NCBI GenBank assembly: GCA_025677815.1
Contig: JAIXMP010000047.1
Span: 214,408-278,407, forward strand
DNA: 64,000 nt
Source of the DNA: Phascolomyces articulosus
Lineage: Eukaryota > Mucoromycota > Mucoromycetes > Mucorales > Lichtheimiaceae
Direction: 5' to 3'
Of the stretch, positions 1 to 12,249 are shown piece by piece (the first letter of the stretch is position 1; every line of letters starts with the position of its first letter). The notes beneath the pieces were generated by a model. It was given only the letters and a program-made list of their open reading frames with translations, made no database searches and was not told the origin of the DNA. The position numbers were made by a program, and so were the translations under genes.

Positions 1-1592
1 GATTGCTCAACGTACGATCAAGGCACAGGATAAACTAATTGCGGACTTGAAAAATGAAATTGAGCAACAAAAATCAGCTATTCAAGAACAACGCAGTGAA
101 GTACAACAACAATCGCTTCGTATTGAACATCTCGATCATGAAATTGCCAATGTAAAACAACTAAATCGATCATTGATGGAGGATAATGAAAGTTATCAAA
201 TATTATTACATGAGAAGACAATTAGTGGCGAGTTTATGATGAATCCTATCATGCAGGTAAAGATATCAATGATCCAAAAAAAAGAGGGATATTTAGAGAT
301 TTTGATAACCCATAATAGCGGAATTCATATTCTTATATCTCTCTTTCTACATCAATTAATAGATTGAATCAGATGGAAGCTCTACGCCAACAAATGAAAA
401 TAAACGACGTAGTTTGAAACCATCTACAAGTACCAGCAGTAATGGATTGAATTTGGCTGCAGAATTGAACCTTGCATCTGTTGGTACATCTGATTGGGAA
501 GCAAATCAAAAAGCAAATGAAACGGATCAAACTATTCTCAGTAAGTTGATAGGGTCTAAATTTTTATCTTGGGAAAAAAAAAGGAAAGATCGTATAATCA
601 GCGTTGATAGAAAAGTTAGAGGAAATGCGCGAGGAAATAGTTAAAAGCTGTCAATGCTTTGGATGAGATTGGTGGTGGTGGGGAAAGCCATAGTTTACTC
701 ACTAAATTATCATTATTATGTATATACAGAGCTTACAGATGAAAACAAAATGCTTCAAGACACAAATCGTGCTCTTCAATTATACATGAACAAAATCCTT
801 ATGAAGATTATTAACAATAAACAATTGGAAGATGTCCTTTCGATTGATCAACCTAAACCACAACCTACCATCATTACATCCACTCAATCAGGAGATGCAA
901 AGAATAGTCGATTAGCTCAACAAGCAACAAAGAAACAACAACAACAAAAATCAACCTCATCATCAACCTCATCATCATCCAGCAATGGACCTGCACCCAG
1001 CCGGACGCTGTCGAGCAGCTTGTTAGGCAAATCTACCACTACACGTCAACAACGTCGTCGTACCATTTCTTACTGGGGAAACAATAAGCCTCAACCGATG
1101 GTAGGAACTACAGAAAAAAGTGCATCTGAAGCTCAATTAGCTGTTCCTCCCGTTCTTAGTGCTTCTTCTGTCAATGACAAAAATTCTCGTCGACATAGTT
1201 CTATCGCAGGTAAAGAACCTGAACGACCTCAAGCAGCAGCTACTACAACAAGTAATAGTGGATGGGCCAAAGCATTGCGTCGTATGAGTGGTATTGGGTG
1301 GTCATCCGCTTCTTCAGCAGCTGCTGCGGCTGCAGCAGCAGGGGGTAAGACCGGAGGTACAAGTGATAATGAAGCCAACTCGAATACTTCTACTGCTGAT
1401 GAAGACAGTTTGATGAATACTAGCCATAGCAGTACAAGCAGTAGTACTGATAAAACTTCATCTGAATCGAACCGAAAACATCCTATAGGTGAAGGTTTGG
1501 TAGCTGCACCTAGTATGAGTCGATCTACCAGTACCAATACATCCTCCTCTTTGCGCCGTAGCAATGAATTAGCCACTCTACAAGAAGAGTAA
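1..1592 (+). CDS. Coiled-coil, Ser/Thr-rich protein, 3' part of gene
   Basis: The 5' end is outside the window. Four exons can be followed: 1-256, 363-540, 602-692 and 730-1592, joined by GT-AG introns of 37-106 bases. The first exons encode heptad-like helix rich in Glu, Gln, Lys and Leu, with a DNESYQILLHEKT stretch. A second short coiled coil follows after the last intron (ENKMLQDTNRALQLYMNK). The remaining ~250 residues are low-complexity Ser/Thr/Ala, with poly-Ser and poly-Ala runs and no recognisable domain, ending at TAA 1590-1592. Exon 602-692 reads well only if one base is ignored in the AAAA run at 643-646. That is either a frameshift, an assembly error or a mis-called splice site. 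The protein is probably a structural or scaffold protein, but I do not recognise the family. Confidence 0.7.
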
Positions 1593-3129
1593 AAAAAAAA
1601 AAAGAACTACAACTGAATCTGTGCCATTATCCACTCTATTTTATGTTGTATTTTTTTAGTATTATTATTATTATTAGTTATTATTATTATTATATTTTTT
1701 CCCTTGAAACGACTCCAAACAAGTATTTTTCTCTTTCTTTTTTTTATAAGTTTTTATTTTTTCAACCTTCCAAACTATATATCATACTCTCTATTCTTAT
1801 TATTTTCTCCTTTTTATACTTCTTTTTTTATCCAATTTTTTTTATATTTCGATTTCCACCCTTTCTTCTTCTTCATATGCCTGTGTTCATACCCCCTCTC
1901 TCCTTCCCACTGTAAACGAACTTGTTCAATTATTTTGATATAAAACCTTTTTATTCAATGCATCATAGATTATCTTCTTTTTTTTTATTCAGTGCTGTAG
2001 TAGTACTAAGTGCTTTTTTGGATTGTACATTGCAAAGGTCCTATATTATGGTTGGCAATATTATAATTTCTCTACAAGGGTATAAGTATTTGCGTTAACG
2101 GGTTAAGAAAAAATAATTAGTAAAAAACAACAGATGTTATTGACAGTAACAAAGGGAGCAAATCGAAATACATAAAGAAAACCATTCATTGACAGTGGTT
2201 GAAACTTAAAAAGATTCAAAATATGCAACATAAAAAAAAAAACAAATATTCGAAAAGCAACTGTAACTAGAATAAATATGGTTAGTTTATTAACGATATA
2301 ATAATACAAAGTCATGCTATCTAACTTTTTACATCCTTTCACGAACAATCAAGTATACATTATTTTACTCCTTTCTATCTAATTCTACTACTAAGCCTAT
2401 TTATTATACATTTGATATATACATCGTCTACTACATGCTATCCATCAAATGACATGCTGCATCTCGTCAATTATTACTATTTCTGGCCTTTTTATATAGG
2501 GTATTTTTAGTCTTGATAATAAATTATACATTTGATCAATGATGATCCTAATTATTATAATTAGAATACTTCTTCTTTTGAGTATTATGTATGCTGATAA
2601 AATAAAAATACTTTATAAATGTTTATGCTTTGCATAATCATCAGAGAGGATAAGATAGAGTGGTGCACTTGTGATAAAACCATTATTAAGGGATAAGATT
2701 TTGCAACAACTGCAATGACGGTATCATGTACATAAAATAGAGAATATAATATTATTATATTGGCAAATTTATCAAATATAGTAAACAACAGCAGAACACA
2801 CTTGCCTATTATACTACAGATGAAAATAATTGTAGTATATTATTCGTATTTATATGGAATGATTGCAAATTACTATATATTATGTTATTACAAACAATCT
2901 CTTTGGTGCCTAATAAAACATGTACCATTACCTTTTGCTTTTTAATACAACATGATAACTTATTACAATATATTGATATATATTATAAGCTGTACAAAAA
3001 AAATTAATGGTATTGTTAAGAGAACTGATAAAACTTAATCTCATCACCATCATCTATATTATTATGAATAAGTACTACTACCTGTAAGATTTTTATACCT
3101 ATATATTAGTTACATAATACTATATACTA
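1593..3129. other. Gene-free, T-rich then AT-rich DNA
   Basis: Positions 1640-1910 are a pyrimidine-rich run (T and TC tracts) directly after the stop codon, as in a 3' UTR or terminator region. The small reading frames in it are only poly-Phe/Ser/Leu shadows. The rest is AT-rich with no coding signal or splice pattern that I can support. Confidence 0.6.
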
Positions 3130-3603
3130 TATAGAATGAGGTCTGGCATTCTGGCATTCCGGCATTAAAATCCCCACACAATATAGTGTTATTGGTTCGA
3201 TGATGATGTAAAGGGAGACTGTCAAGAATTTCTAACGCAAAATCGTCTGTGAGAGTGTCAGGGAGTATACACAGTGTATCAGGGTATAAGCAACTATACA
3301 AGAAAGGAAATAAGAAGCATAGGGGGTGGATGGATCAAGGGGTATAAGATGTACATGGTGGGAAAATGACGGGTTTACTAAAAGGGAGATGCCTAAGTGG
3401 CCTCTATGAGAGGTTGTAGATTTACGTTGTCCATATGTGTGGTATTGTGTCCAGTGAGTATAAAGTTTGTTGAGGGAGAGTAACCATTTTTCTACTAGAA
3501 AGAGGAGAGAGGTGGATGGTGTATATGCCAAGATTGAGTTTATTGCTTGTTTCTTGATTCCTGCAGTGTTAAATAAGTTTAGTGTGATATCGGTAGTATT
3601 CAT
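3130..3603 (-). pseudogene. Relic of LINE-type endonuclease (EEP domain)
   Basis: Two overlapping minus-strand frames (3603-3232 and 3301-3110) together give one conserved-looking protein segment. It has a GHLGISLLVNP strand, then a YPDTL...TDDFALEILDSLP segment, and ends with ILCGDFNAGM. The GDFN motif with the upstream strands is typical of the endonuclease/exonuclease/phosphatase domain that precedes reverse transcriptase in non-LTR retrotransposons. The two halves are in different frames, so there is a frameshift near 3240-3300. No reverse transcriptase follows, so this is a truncated fragment. A host EEP-family enzyme is a less likely alternative. Confidence 0.6.
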
Positions 3604-3648
3604 AATATTTATGTTTATTTACTACCGGCGCAATAAGATCCACACTAG

Positions 3649-3699
3649 GGGCGCAGCAGACCAGGGGTCATTTTAGTATCACGCTGCGCCCTTGATCAG
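3649..3699 (+). repeat. Left terminal inverted repeat of the 1.48-kb element
   Basis: GC-rich against an AT-rich background. It pairs with 5075-5125 in inverted orientation (49 of 51 positions) and contains the internal palindrome GGGCGCAGC...GCTGCGCCC at 3649-3657 and 3683-3691. Confidence 0.85.
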
Positions 3700-4412
3700 T
3701 ATAATAGCAATAATGAAAAGATACACTATCATCGGTTAACACTAAAGATTTGCAGTTATTATCATAATGCTAGTATAGCACATTTTCTGATCAGCAGTAT
3801 TACTAAAACACATGAAGAGTATATTTATATAATATAAATGTGTATAATAATTTAAAAAGAAAAATAGAAATAAACTTATTCTATATAAGTTATTGCTTTT
3901 TAAATGTTCGAAGTAACTGTGGTATGTCAGGATGGTTTTTTACTTACAGTAGTAATGATCATCAAAATAAATAAGGATAATGTGTTTTAAAGACATCTAA
4001 CTTACGAAAAGAAATTTGATAACGGCATCGTCGTTGTTTACGTTGGCTATACCAATTAGTATTGTGGATAAAATTAACTAAAATCAATAAACCCTATATG
4101 ATTGATTGGCTAAAAGGTTTGATCGTCGCATCACCTCGTTAGTTGTACCATTCATATAAACAAACCACAATTCCATAAAACCTCTCCCTAATTATATTAG
4201 TAATAAACTTCTATCATTATCATTGCAATATATATGACAGGTAGTAGTCATTCAACAATATGAAAATCAGCCAGCACATATCTTATCTATTTAGAGAATA
4301 AATATAAAGTTACCTGTCAATGTTTGTGGAATTTTTCATTATGTATGAACGGTACATACAAAAAAGGAATAATTCACTGTGAGCTTTTTTGTGATGTTTA
4401 TTTTTTATTTGC

Positions 4413-4727
4413 AGACTTTACAACATTTCATAAACGAAACAAAAAAAAACAGCTTGATCGACGAGCCATTGCAGGAAGAGCTTCTTAGTACTGGGTTAAT
4501 AGCGATTGAAGACACTTTCCCAAGTACTCCAGTTTTGTTTATTCAAACTGACCTTGTACCCGAGTGTGTCCTCCGCTTAATACAAGGAGAGCGAGGTGGT
4601 ATTACATATGCAGAGGCAAAAACAATATTACGTGAAGGTCACGATTTTGGCAAAATCTACTATATGAAGAAGATGATAATAGTAACACTGATGAGCCTGA
4701 CTAAAATTACTGAATATTACGTTCTGC
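4413..4727 (+). pseudogene. Decayed coding segment inside the 1.48-kb element
   Basis: After a plausible acceptor (TTTGCAG) about 95 codons read as an ordinary protein sequence (TLQHFINETKK... through ITYAEAKTILREGHDFGK). In another frame the sequence continues into an acidic tail (EEDDNSNTDEPD) with a stop at about 4703. The shift between the frames and the lack of a start suggest a relic exon. I do not recognise the family. Confidence 0.4.
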
Positions 4728-5074
4728 TTTGCCTTGTTTTTTTTTATATTTTATATTTTCTTACCTTATTTCTTTCACTATACATGTACCTATATCCATT
4801 TATCCAGCACTAGTCCTTTATTACCAAATAGCGGCCATTTCCTTTTTCTTTATTTTTTTAATAGTTTTATCTGTCTTTTTTTTTTTTTTTTTTTTTTTTA
4901 CATATATTAGAAATTTAGCCTACAAGGACACAATAGATAATGTCTCAAATTTTTGTTTTGTGTTAGTTGTTTTTTTTTAATTATATATTGAATTTTTGTA
5001 AACTAGTACTATTACCATTATATCATTATATCAGAAACATAAAAACAAAAGGTAAATACCATTGATTCCAAATG

Positions 5075-5125
5075 CTGATCAAGGGTGCAGCGTGATAATA
5101 AAATGACCCCTGGTCTGCTGCGCCC
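5075..5125 (-). repeat. Right terminal inverted repeat of the 1.48-kb element
   Basis: Inverted partner of 3649-3699. The two differ by one G/T exchange in the middle and one G/A exchange in the inner palindrome arm. Confidence 0.85.
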
Positions 5126-5261
5126 GTAGTAATTTTGGTCTGAAAATCGATATTTCAAAAATATATTTATTATATATATCCAAATAACATCAAAACTGAA
5201 GAAATAATAATAAAAAGCAGTTACAAAGTTTTCTTTATTTGTCTTTTTTCAGAAGGCAGCA

Positions 5262-6050
5262 GGATTGTATGGCAGGATCCAAATGGGCGGACTTTTCATT
5301 GCTGCCCCTACTACAGAAGTTCCACTACTTCCACTTATTATTTCTTTTCTTAGCTAAAGACAGGTATTTTTTTTTCTTTCTATTTATTTTTTTTATAACT
5401 GTTTAGCTTGCTAATCATCTATTTTCCTTGATTTTTTTTTTAGTAATGGTATGCTCCGTTGCTGGCTATGTCAAATGATCTTTTGCCAGCTTGGATTGAT
5501 GCTGCCTTCGCCAAAATCCCTGCATGTAGTACATGAGAAATTTCTAGTATTGTCTCGTCAATACAGGAGTGGGAGGTCAACCGCGATGCGGAATGAAGCT
5601 TAGCAGTAGGCAGCATCTTTTTTACTGGTTAACCATTTACACGATATCATTTAAAAGGCATGTTTTTTCTTTCTGTTTATTTTTTTTATTACTGTTTAGC
5701 TTGCTAATAATCTATTCTCCCAAGTTTTTTTTTGGTGTTGCTATGCTCCGTTGCTAGCTATGTCAAGCGATCTTTTGCCAGCTTGGATTGATGCTGCCTT
5801 CGCCAAAATCCCTGCATGTAGTACATGAGAAATTTCTAGTATTGTCTCGTCAATACAGGAGTGGGAGGTCAACCGCGATGCGGAATGAAGCTTAGCAGTA
5901 GGCAGCATCTTTTTTACTGGTTAACCATTTACACGATATCATTTAAAAGGCATGTTTTTTCTTTCTGTTTATTTTTTTTATTACTGTTTAGCTTGCTAAT
6001 AATCTATTTCTCCCAAGTTTTTTTTAGTGTTGCTATGCTCTGTTGCTGGC
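5262..6050 (+). repeat. 292-bp tandem repeat, about 2.4 copies
   Basis: The landmark ATGCTC[CT]GTTGCT occurs at 5451, 5743 and 6034, giving periods of 292 and 291 bases. The two full units are almost identical, including a short frame starting MGGQPRCGMKLSSRQ at 5569 and again at 5861. Before the array, 5262-5355 encodes KAAGLYGRIQMGG...LS and a stop after a good acceptor, so the array may have grown from a broken gene. The near-identity of the units implies recent duplication or gene conversion. Confidence 0.8.
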
Positions 6051-6099
6051 AGTTGAATAAACCAAAATAACCTTGGCTGCACCTACTCTAATAGTCATG

Positions 6100-6705
6100 C
6101 CTTCGCTTTCTTGTAATAAATTAAATAATTTTGCAATTTTATCAACATTTTTTGTTTTGTATGGACCACGAGGATGGTGTGAAAGCACATTGTTACTGTT
6201 GGATTTTTAAGCTGCTTTTCTTTTTTCTTTTTATTCCGTATTTTGCTTGCAATTGATGACTTCAGCATTTCCCGGCTCATACAGTTTTGCAAAAGTGCAG
6301 TTCTTTCGTCAGAGGTGGTGATATTAGTATCTCTTCAAAGAATACTTTGTCAGACCATAATGGTTTGTTTCTATAATCATTATTCTGCTTTATCTTCAAC
6401 GGAGGTGGAAGCGATGGTAATGGCTGTTGTTGTACTATCGGTCGTTTTTCTTGTTATTTCTTCTTGATCAATAGTGATGATTGAGTTTTTTCCTTATTTA
6501 CCGTAGATGGTTTTGAAGTAGTTATTGTCGGGCGTCTGGAAAAGAATGGATGTAATGGGGGCTGCACTCGATCGTTTGTATCATTACAGGAGGCACTCCC
6601 ACTACTAGAAGCATGATCACGTTTGATACCTGCATTGGGTTTGAAAAAAGGACGAAATGTTTTCTTTGGTTGAGATGATCGATCGTTTTGACCTTGTTCC
6701 CCCAT
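6100..6705 (-). pseudogene. Degenerate gene of unknown family
   Basis: A minus-strand exon opens with an ATG at 6705 (MGEQGQNDRSSQPKKTFRPF) and ends at a good donor near 6500. A second stretch reads PIVQQQPLPSLPPPL, then WSDKVFFEEILISPPL and CKTV. It is then broken by TGA codons in positions where CGA would keep the frame open. The segment is Pro-, Lys- and Ser-rich with no recognised domain. It lies directly downstream of, and in the same orientation as, the intact gene at 7085-9678, but shows no obvious similarity to it. Confidence 0.4.
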
Positions 6706-7084
6706 ATGCTTTTTTTTTTGTTCTTCTTGGTGTGACGAAGCCAGAAGGAAAGGAAAGAAAAAACGCGTTCAATGGTGATTTATACACGAAATGCGACAAA
6801 CGCGGATTTGCAAAAAAAAAAAAAAAAAATCAGGGACTGAAATGAAAAAAGGCTTCCAAGTCAATATGAAATATCATCTTTGAATTTCTTGATTCACTTT
6901 TAAAGTACGCATTTATCTTTAATAAGTTCATGTTATTCTTTCCAGAGTTTTACATAAGAAATTCATATAGAGAACGACATTAGATATCATGCTTACGATA
7001 AATAAGATGGGGTAGTGTAAAGAGCTTTTTACATAGTATACAATCATAGTTTCAACTAGCAGATGATAAAACTATTTTCCTTTT

Positions 7085-9678
7085 TCATTCATCGTCCTCA
7101 TTGTCCTCATCGTCCTCACATCGCTTACGTTTCAAACTTTTCTTTGATTTTGTATTTATCTCCTCAATGATAAAAGTTGGTCTTTGATATTTTTTGGCCT
7201 TGTTGCGCTCCGTTCGCTGTACACCAAGTGCTCGATCATTGAAAAAATCGAGAATACACGCAGCTGTTTCATCAACAATGGCCTAATAGTTGAAAAATCA
7301 GAATCCCGTTGCTTTCTAACACAACTCCTTTTCGTATCATTTGCCACACCACTCAACCATAAAAAGCTTTTTACCTTCAGCATCAACATTGATTCAACTG
7401 CTTTTGGCAGTAACGAAAAATCTGATGTAGTCGACGGTAATTGGAAGTCAAACAACTTAATAACCATATAAACAGCCTCATGGTCAAGTTTCATTCTATA
7501 TCCGGTGCATGTTCGCCCTTCAACACATAACCCAGTTGCTGTTGGATTTTTAATTCCCAAATTGATCATAATATCAAGAATCAATTTCATCTCGAAGCAC
7601 AACTTGGTTGTATCGTTCAATAGTCCACGGCAACGGCCATTCGGTGGCTTGACCTCCGCGACGAACATATTGATAGGGGTTGAGCGTTTTGTTGAAAACA
7701 CCATAAAATCTGGTTTGAATAAACCACTGTTCATATTGTTTTTATCGAGATTGATTTTCTTATTTGCCCTATGTGCATATATTTGTTAATATTACTATTA
7801 GAATATACCCATGCATCACTTTTGAATACATACACGCACCATTCCTTTTACTTACCAATCAAAGTCGTAATTATCATCATCGAAGATAGATTCAAGCAGG
7901 TCATGTAGATATTTGTGAATATAGGTATCTTCAAGTACAACATCATGAGAAACCTCCCTGTTCTCTTTTCTTAATTTTGGGGTGCTAAAACCAATCCAAC
8001 ATGCAAAAATCATTAACAAAAATCATTAACAAAACCTTCTTCGTTTACTGTGCACTTACATTCGATGAATGATATCCGAAAGAATAATTGCATTATCGCC
8101 ATGATTTTCTGCTTTCTTCATCCACATTAATGCTTTGTTTCTAACTTGACTTTTACTCATGGCAGCCTTGTTTTTTTATTAGATATATTAGAATGACATA
8201 TTATATATAAATATATGATTATAATTTGAAAAAACGCAAATAAAAATTTACCTTGCTAATATCAGTATGGCACCATGCTTTTACTTCACCGGGCAATTCT
8301 ATCTTATACTTTTTCAATGTTGGGTGCAAATACTCTTCTGTAATGCCATCGTGTACAGATCCACTGAAACAATTGGAAATGGAAAAACGTTCATTGCTTG
8401 TAAACAGGAAAATAAAATTCATGGCACTGGCAAATATATATACATAACAATTTAATACACACATATTGATTATGATATCTCACAACACTCATAACTTACA
8501 GTAACTGTAAATCATCCAATTTCATATTCTTTTTCTTATATTTTTTGATAATTTGTGATCGAATTGTCATAAATAACTCAGAGACATCATCACCGCTTTT
8601 CAACACCCACTATATAACCAATTACTAGGTTAATCAATGTGCATACGACATTATAAATTAGTAGAATAATATAACTAATTACCCGAGCATCATCACACAA
8701 TAAATCGGATGTTTCTTTTCCACCACCAGCCATGTAATTATAACTCGATTGTATTATTTTTGTTGATGTAGATGATGAAATTGATGAATTTGCTGAATAA
8801 TTTTCTGATTCTCGGTTTCTGCCAGTAAAAACAATAATAGTAAACAATCAGTAGGTGATTCATTATCAGTTACAACAAAATTATCATACTCACTTTCTTC
8901 TACTTGCTTCAGCATCAATAAGTGCCCCTGTCAAAACATTGGTGACAGCACTATTAAATCCAATCTATATATATTGACATTATCACATTAATAATAATAG
9001 TTAATAATAAGCGAATAATAGAATGTTGCTATATTTTATGTCTTTAGTTTTGCTCTAATCTTAATTTTTACCTGTTTTTCCTCAAATTCCATCTATATAT
9101 TGACATTGTCATTACAACAACAGTCAGTATTATTATTATTAATAATAAAAATAATAGTATAATTTATGACCTTGTTTTTTTTTACCTTTTTAGCTTTTAA
9201 TGTGATGGTTCTTTTGGCGATATCAGTGCTCAAATTTTCCCAAAACGAGACATTTGTCTTATTCCTACCGGAATGCTTTTGTATTGAACAAGGATAATGT
9301 AAGTTGTTACCGTAATGCATAACAAGCGCGATATATTATCGTTATATAGATATGTATGTATTACCTTAAGCGCGGCCTTGAAGTTCTTTAAATGCTGAAG
9401 TTGATTTTCGTCAGGCGAGTTATCAATCAAGTTCTTGATGTCAGTGGCAAGTGCATTATGAGTCTTTGACTTTGTACTACTTGGATTTACAATTAGATAA
9501 TTAGTATCGTATAACGTCAAATCGTAATTAGCAGGATCGGTTTTCTCCCAATATTCTGAAGATTTTATTATTATTATTATTATTTGTCTCAAATATGTTT
9601 TTCAGGTTGCCGACATCGATTAATTCGTATGATGCAAGAAACTAGATCTATACCTGGCAAGTTTAGGCTTAAAACCAT
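7085..9678 (-). CDS. Intact 12-exon gene, PD-(D/E)xK nuclease-like protein (527 aa)
   Basis: Exons (minus): 9678-9654, 9555-9365, 9275-9186, 9092-9072, 8964-8894, 8818-8683, 8609-8500, 8363-8252, 8166-8060, 7984-7856, 7768-7375 and 7282-7085. All introns are GT-AG, phases agree at every junction, and the total is 1584 nt with no internal stop. No signal peptide or membrane segment is visible. The N-terminal half is hydrophilic with a Ser-rich stretch. Residues ~300-470 carry the conserved-looking core: a helix with Glu306 (VLEDTYIHKYL), then KPDF (Asp351), then VAEVKPP (Glu369, Lys371), a long helix and a strand-rich part. E...D...ExK is the residue arrangement of PD-(D/E)xK nuclease folds. 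The C-terminus is basic then acidic (KSLKRKRCEDDEDNEDDE), possibly nuclear. The nuclease assignment is my inference from pattern. A broken paralogue lies at 12371-14148. Confidence 0.75.
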
Positions 9679-9730
9679 ATTGATCGTGATGAAAAGTTTG
9701 GGAAATCCAAAAAAAAAAGAAAAGAGGGGT

Positions 9731-9757
9731 TTCCAAAATTTCACGGGCACGTGACCC
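9731..9757 (-). promoter_or_regulatory. Shared upstream element with E-box, copy 1
   Basis: Read on the minus strand it is GGGTCACGTGCCCGTGAAA, then TTTTGGAA, placed 53-79 bases upstream of the ATG of the intact gene at 9678. The same element in the same orientation relative to its gene lies at 12250-12277 before the broken paralogue (about 22 of 27 positions alike). The core CACGTG is an E-box palindrome. Confidence 0.55.
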
Positions 9758-11749
9758 AAGAAATAAACTGTGAGATGTCGGGTAAATTAATGTATATATG
9801 TTTTTTTACATTTAATTTACACTACCAGAATTGCATCTCTGGATCAGCTGCTTTATATCTCGAAATTATCTCTAACCTACAGGAGATCTCTGGTGTATTG
9901 CTGGAAATCTTTGATATATTAAATTACCTTTCTCTATTAAAACTTGTATTAATTATGGGATAAAGTGATTGTTAAACATTTATAGAGCACTTTATAATTA
10001 TAATTATTAATGGTTAAAGAGGTTCTAGTAAGAGTTATCATTTTATCTCTGGTAAACCTCTGTCATAATTTTTGTATCTCCAGATTATCTATGTCGCATG
10101 CCTGAATATCTTAAACCCTGTTTTATTAACAAATTATAAGCATTCTGATAGTCTATAAAAGATCTGTATTGGTAAACTTAAATTTGGGATGGGTATTTAT
10201 ATGCGATTATGAGAAAAATGGTGAAAGAAATATGAGCTTTTTGCATCTCCAGAAAATCTACGGTGTGTACCTATAAATCTCTGGCCCCATTGGTTTGCTA
10301 AAAAGAAAAAAGGTACCAAAACCGTGTAATAACGTACTATATAAATGTTTTGCTGATATATGAAGGATCTATATTGTTAAATTTTTAACTGAAAATATTG
10401 GGTTATATTCTGTGTATAATGAAATACATTTCTTATGAACCATTACTGCTGGTGCAGTAAGGAAAAGGACGACAACTTATATGCGAAGTTGGAATATGGC
10501 AGCATAAATATTTAGATGCTGCGCAGGTTTCAAAATCGACCTTTTTCTCATAGCTTTGACAATCTGACACAAAAGTAGAATGAAGTAGTTTGATATGGTA
10601 AGTTTATTTTTAAAAAATGTGAACCCGGGAAACCTCCGGGAAAAAGGGTGACGAGAGGCCAGAAAAATTAACTTCCTTAACGTCACTTTTGTTTATGTTC
10701 CATTATTATAAATGAATGGATGATAAGATATGATATTATGTTATTTTGGTTTTATGTCTTATGTCTTTTGCGCAGTCTTGTACTAACCCCTTTTATATAT
10801 TCAATTTTTTTTCCCATACGCAACAAAAAAACACCTTTTCTTCTTTTCCCATGATACTTCATTTTTTCGCCGTCTGTACGTAGGTAGTTAAGACTCTTTA
10901 CTATGGATCCTTTATCATCATGTAAATATAGAGAGATATGGAATTTTAGACACGATGCTACTTGATTTTTTTGGTTATTTTTTTGGAATAATAAACGTAT
11001 ATACTCACAAATACCAACTCTTAAATCTATACAAGATATGGACTATGTATTAAATAATAAAAAACTTTAGATAAGTTACCAAAGAAAGTGCAACAAACCA
11101 AGAGGATATTAATATACAATCTAAAGCAGGTAAATCCAAATCAATCAAACCAGAACGCCATGAGATGGATGCCTGCTTATATTTCTCAGATCTCATGGGG
11201 TAAGATAGTATACTTTTCATTTTTAATCTAATTAGTTTGGGTGGACCTGCTACTGGTTACACGTTTCAAAAAAAAAAAAAAAAAATAGACAAGGCTGGTT
11301 ACTTAAAAGCAAGTACTAACTTCTCTATGTTACAATCTTCAAAAATGTATATTATCGTATTCATTATCATAAAACTTTATAGTCAAAGGAAATGAGGTAT
11401 TTTTATTTTCTTCCAAGATCAAATTTAATATTATTATAAATCTAACGCTATTATTAATGATAAATTATTATTGCAATTTTTATTTTTCTGCATAAGCCTA
11501 TATAACAACTACAGAATAAAAGGATTAAAATAAGTGAGGATAAAGGTAAGATATATAGATATATCTAATGAAATGCTGTAACTGTAGCAATTTTTTTTGT
11601 AAATAAAATCAATAAAAAATAATATGCTCAAATGCACTCATCCGATATCCTCTATAATGAAGTATTTTTCTGATCAGCTGATATGCTTGTATCGTTGTTT
11701 AGACTAATGATCGACAGTGGAAAAATGTTATTTGATATATAGTTAACTG

Positions 11750-11975
11750 TATTATAATTATCTATTGGAAGTATACTGGAGATTTACAGAGCTGCATCAA
11801 AACTATCTACTGGTAATCTACTGGAAATCTGTAAAACAGCATTGAAATTATCTTTGAGGGATCTACCAGGGATCTATAAAACGACATTGAAATTATCTTT
11901 GAGAAATCTACAAGATATCTATAAAGGATCTATAAAACAATCTCTGAAGCGTCTCCAAAAATGACAGTTTCAGAG
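11750..11975 (+). repeat. Degenerate direct repeats of ~50-55 bp
   Basis: Related units read (A)TCTACTGG, then AATCTGTAAAACAGCATTGA, then AATTATCTTTGAG. At least three imperfect copies are visible at 11755-11960. Looser fragments of the same words occur at 9830-9920 and 10020-10260. It is probably an old minisatellite or subterminal repeat of a lost element. Confidence 0.5.
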
Positions 11976-12249
11976 ATGAACCGGAGATGGAGACATAAAG
12001 TAGATTTTTAATAGATTTTGGTAAACTGGAGTGTATATATTTCTTTTTTACTTCTTCTTTCTCCTTTATTATCTTTTCTTACCTTTATTTCTTATCCTTT
12101 TTATTATTTTATTATCATTCCATTTTAATTTTATCTTTTTAAAAAAAATATTTATTTTCTCTATAAGCTATTAATTGAATTTTTTTTTTGACATCTGAAC
12201 TTTTTTTTAATGCAAGGATTGAAATGGGAAAACTATTCCCCCCGATCAT

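Larger units (their letters stand above)
3649..5125. mobile_element. 1.48-kb DNA element with 51-bp hairpin-forming TIRs
   Basis: The two ends are inverted copies of each other over 51 bases with two mismatches (3649-3699 against 5075-5125). Each end begins GGGCGCAGC and contains GCTGCGCCC (GCTGCACCC in inverted orientation at the right end) about 25 bases further in, so each terminal repeat can itself fold back. The interior holds a decayed coding segment (4413-4727) and otherwise AT-rich sequence. The flanks are compatible with a TA or TAG duplication but do not prove it (CACTAG before, GTAG after). The superfamily is not clear, and the element looks non-autonomous. Confidence 0.75.
9679..12249. 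other. Gene-free spacer between head-to-head paralogues
   Basis: No coding pattern is supported over 2.5 kb. It contains scattered short repeats related to ATCTCCAG / CTACTGGAAATCT, densest at 11760-11970, and poly-A runs. Both ends carry the shared upstream element listed separately. Confidence 0.6.

Noticed and set aside
1229..1576. Minus-strand open frame rich in Leu, Val and Ala opposite the coiled-coil gene
   Set aside because: It is the antisense of Ser/Ala codon repeats in the real exon and has no splice or start context.
1643..1943. Plus-strand frames rich in Phe, Ile and Ser
   Set aside because: They are translations of a T/TC tract in the 3' flank.
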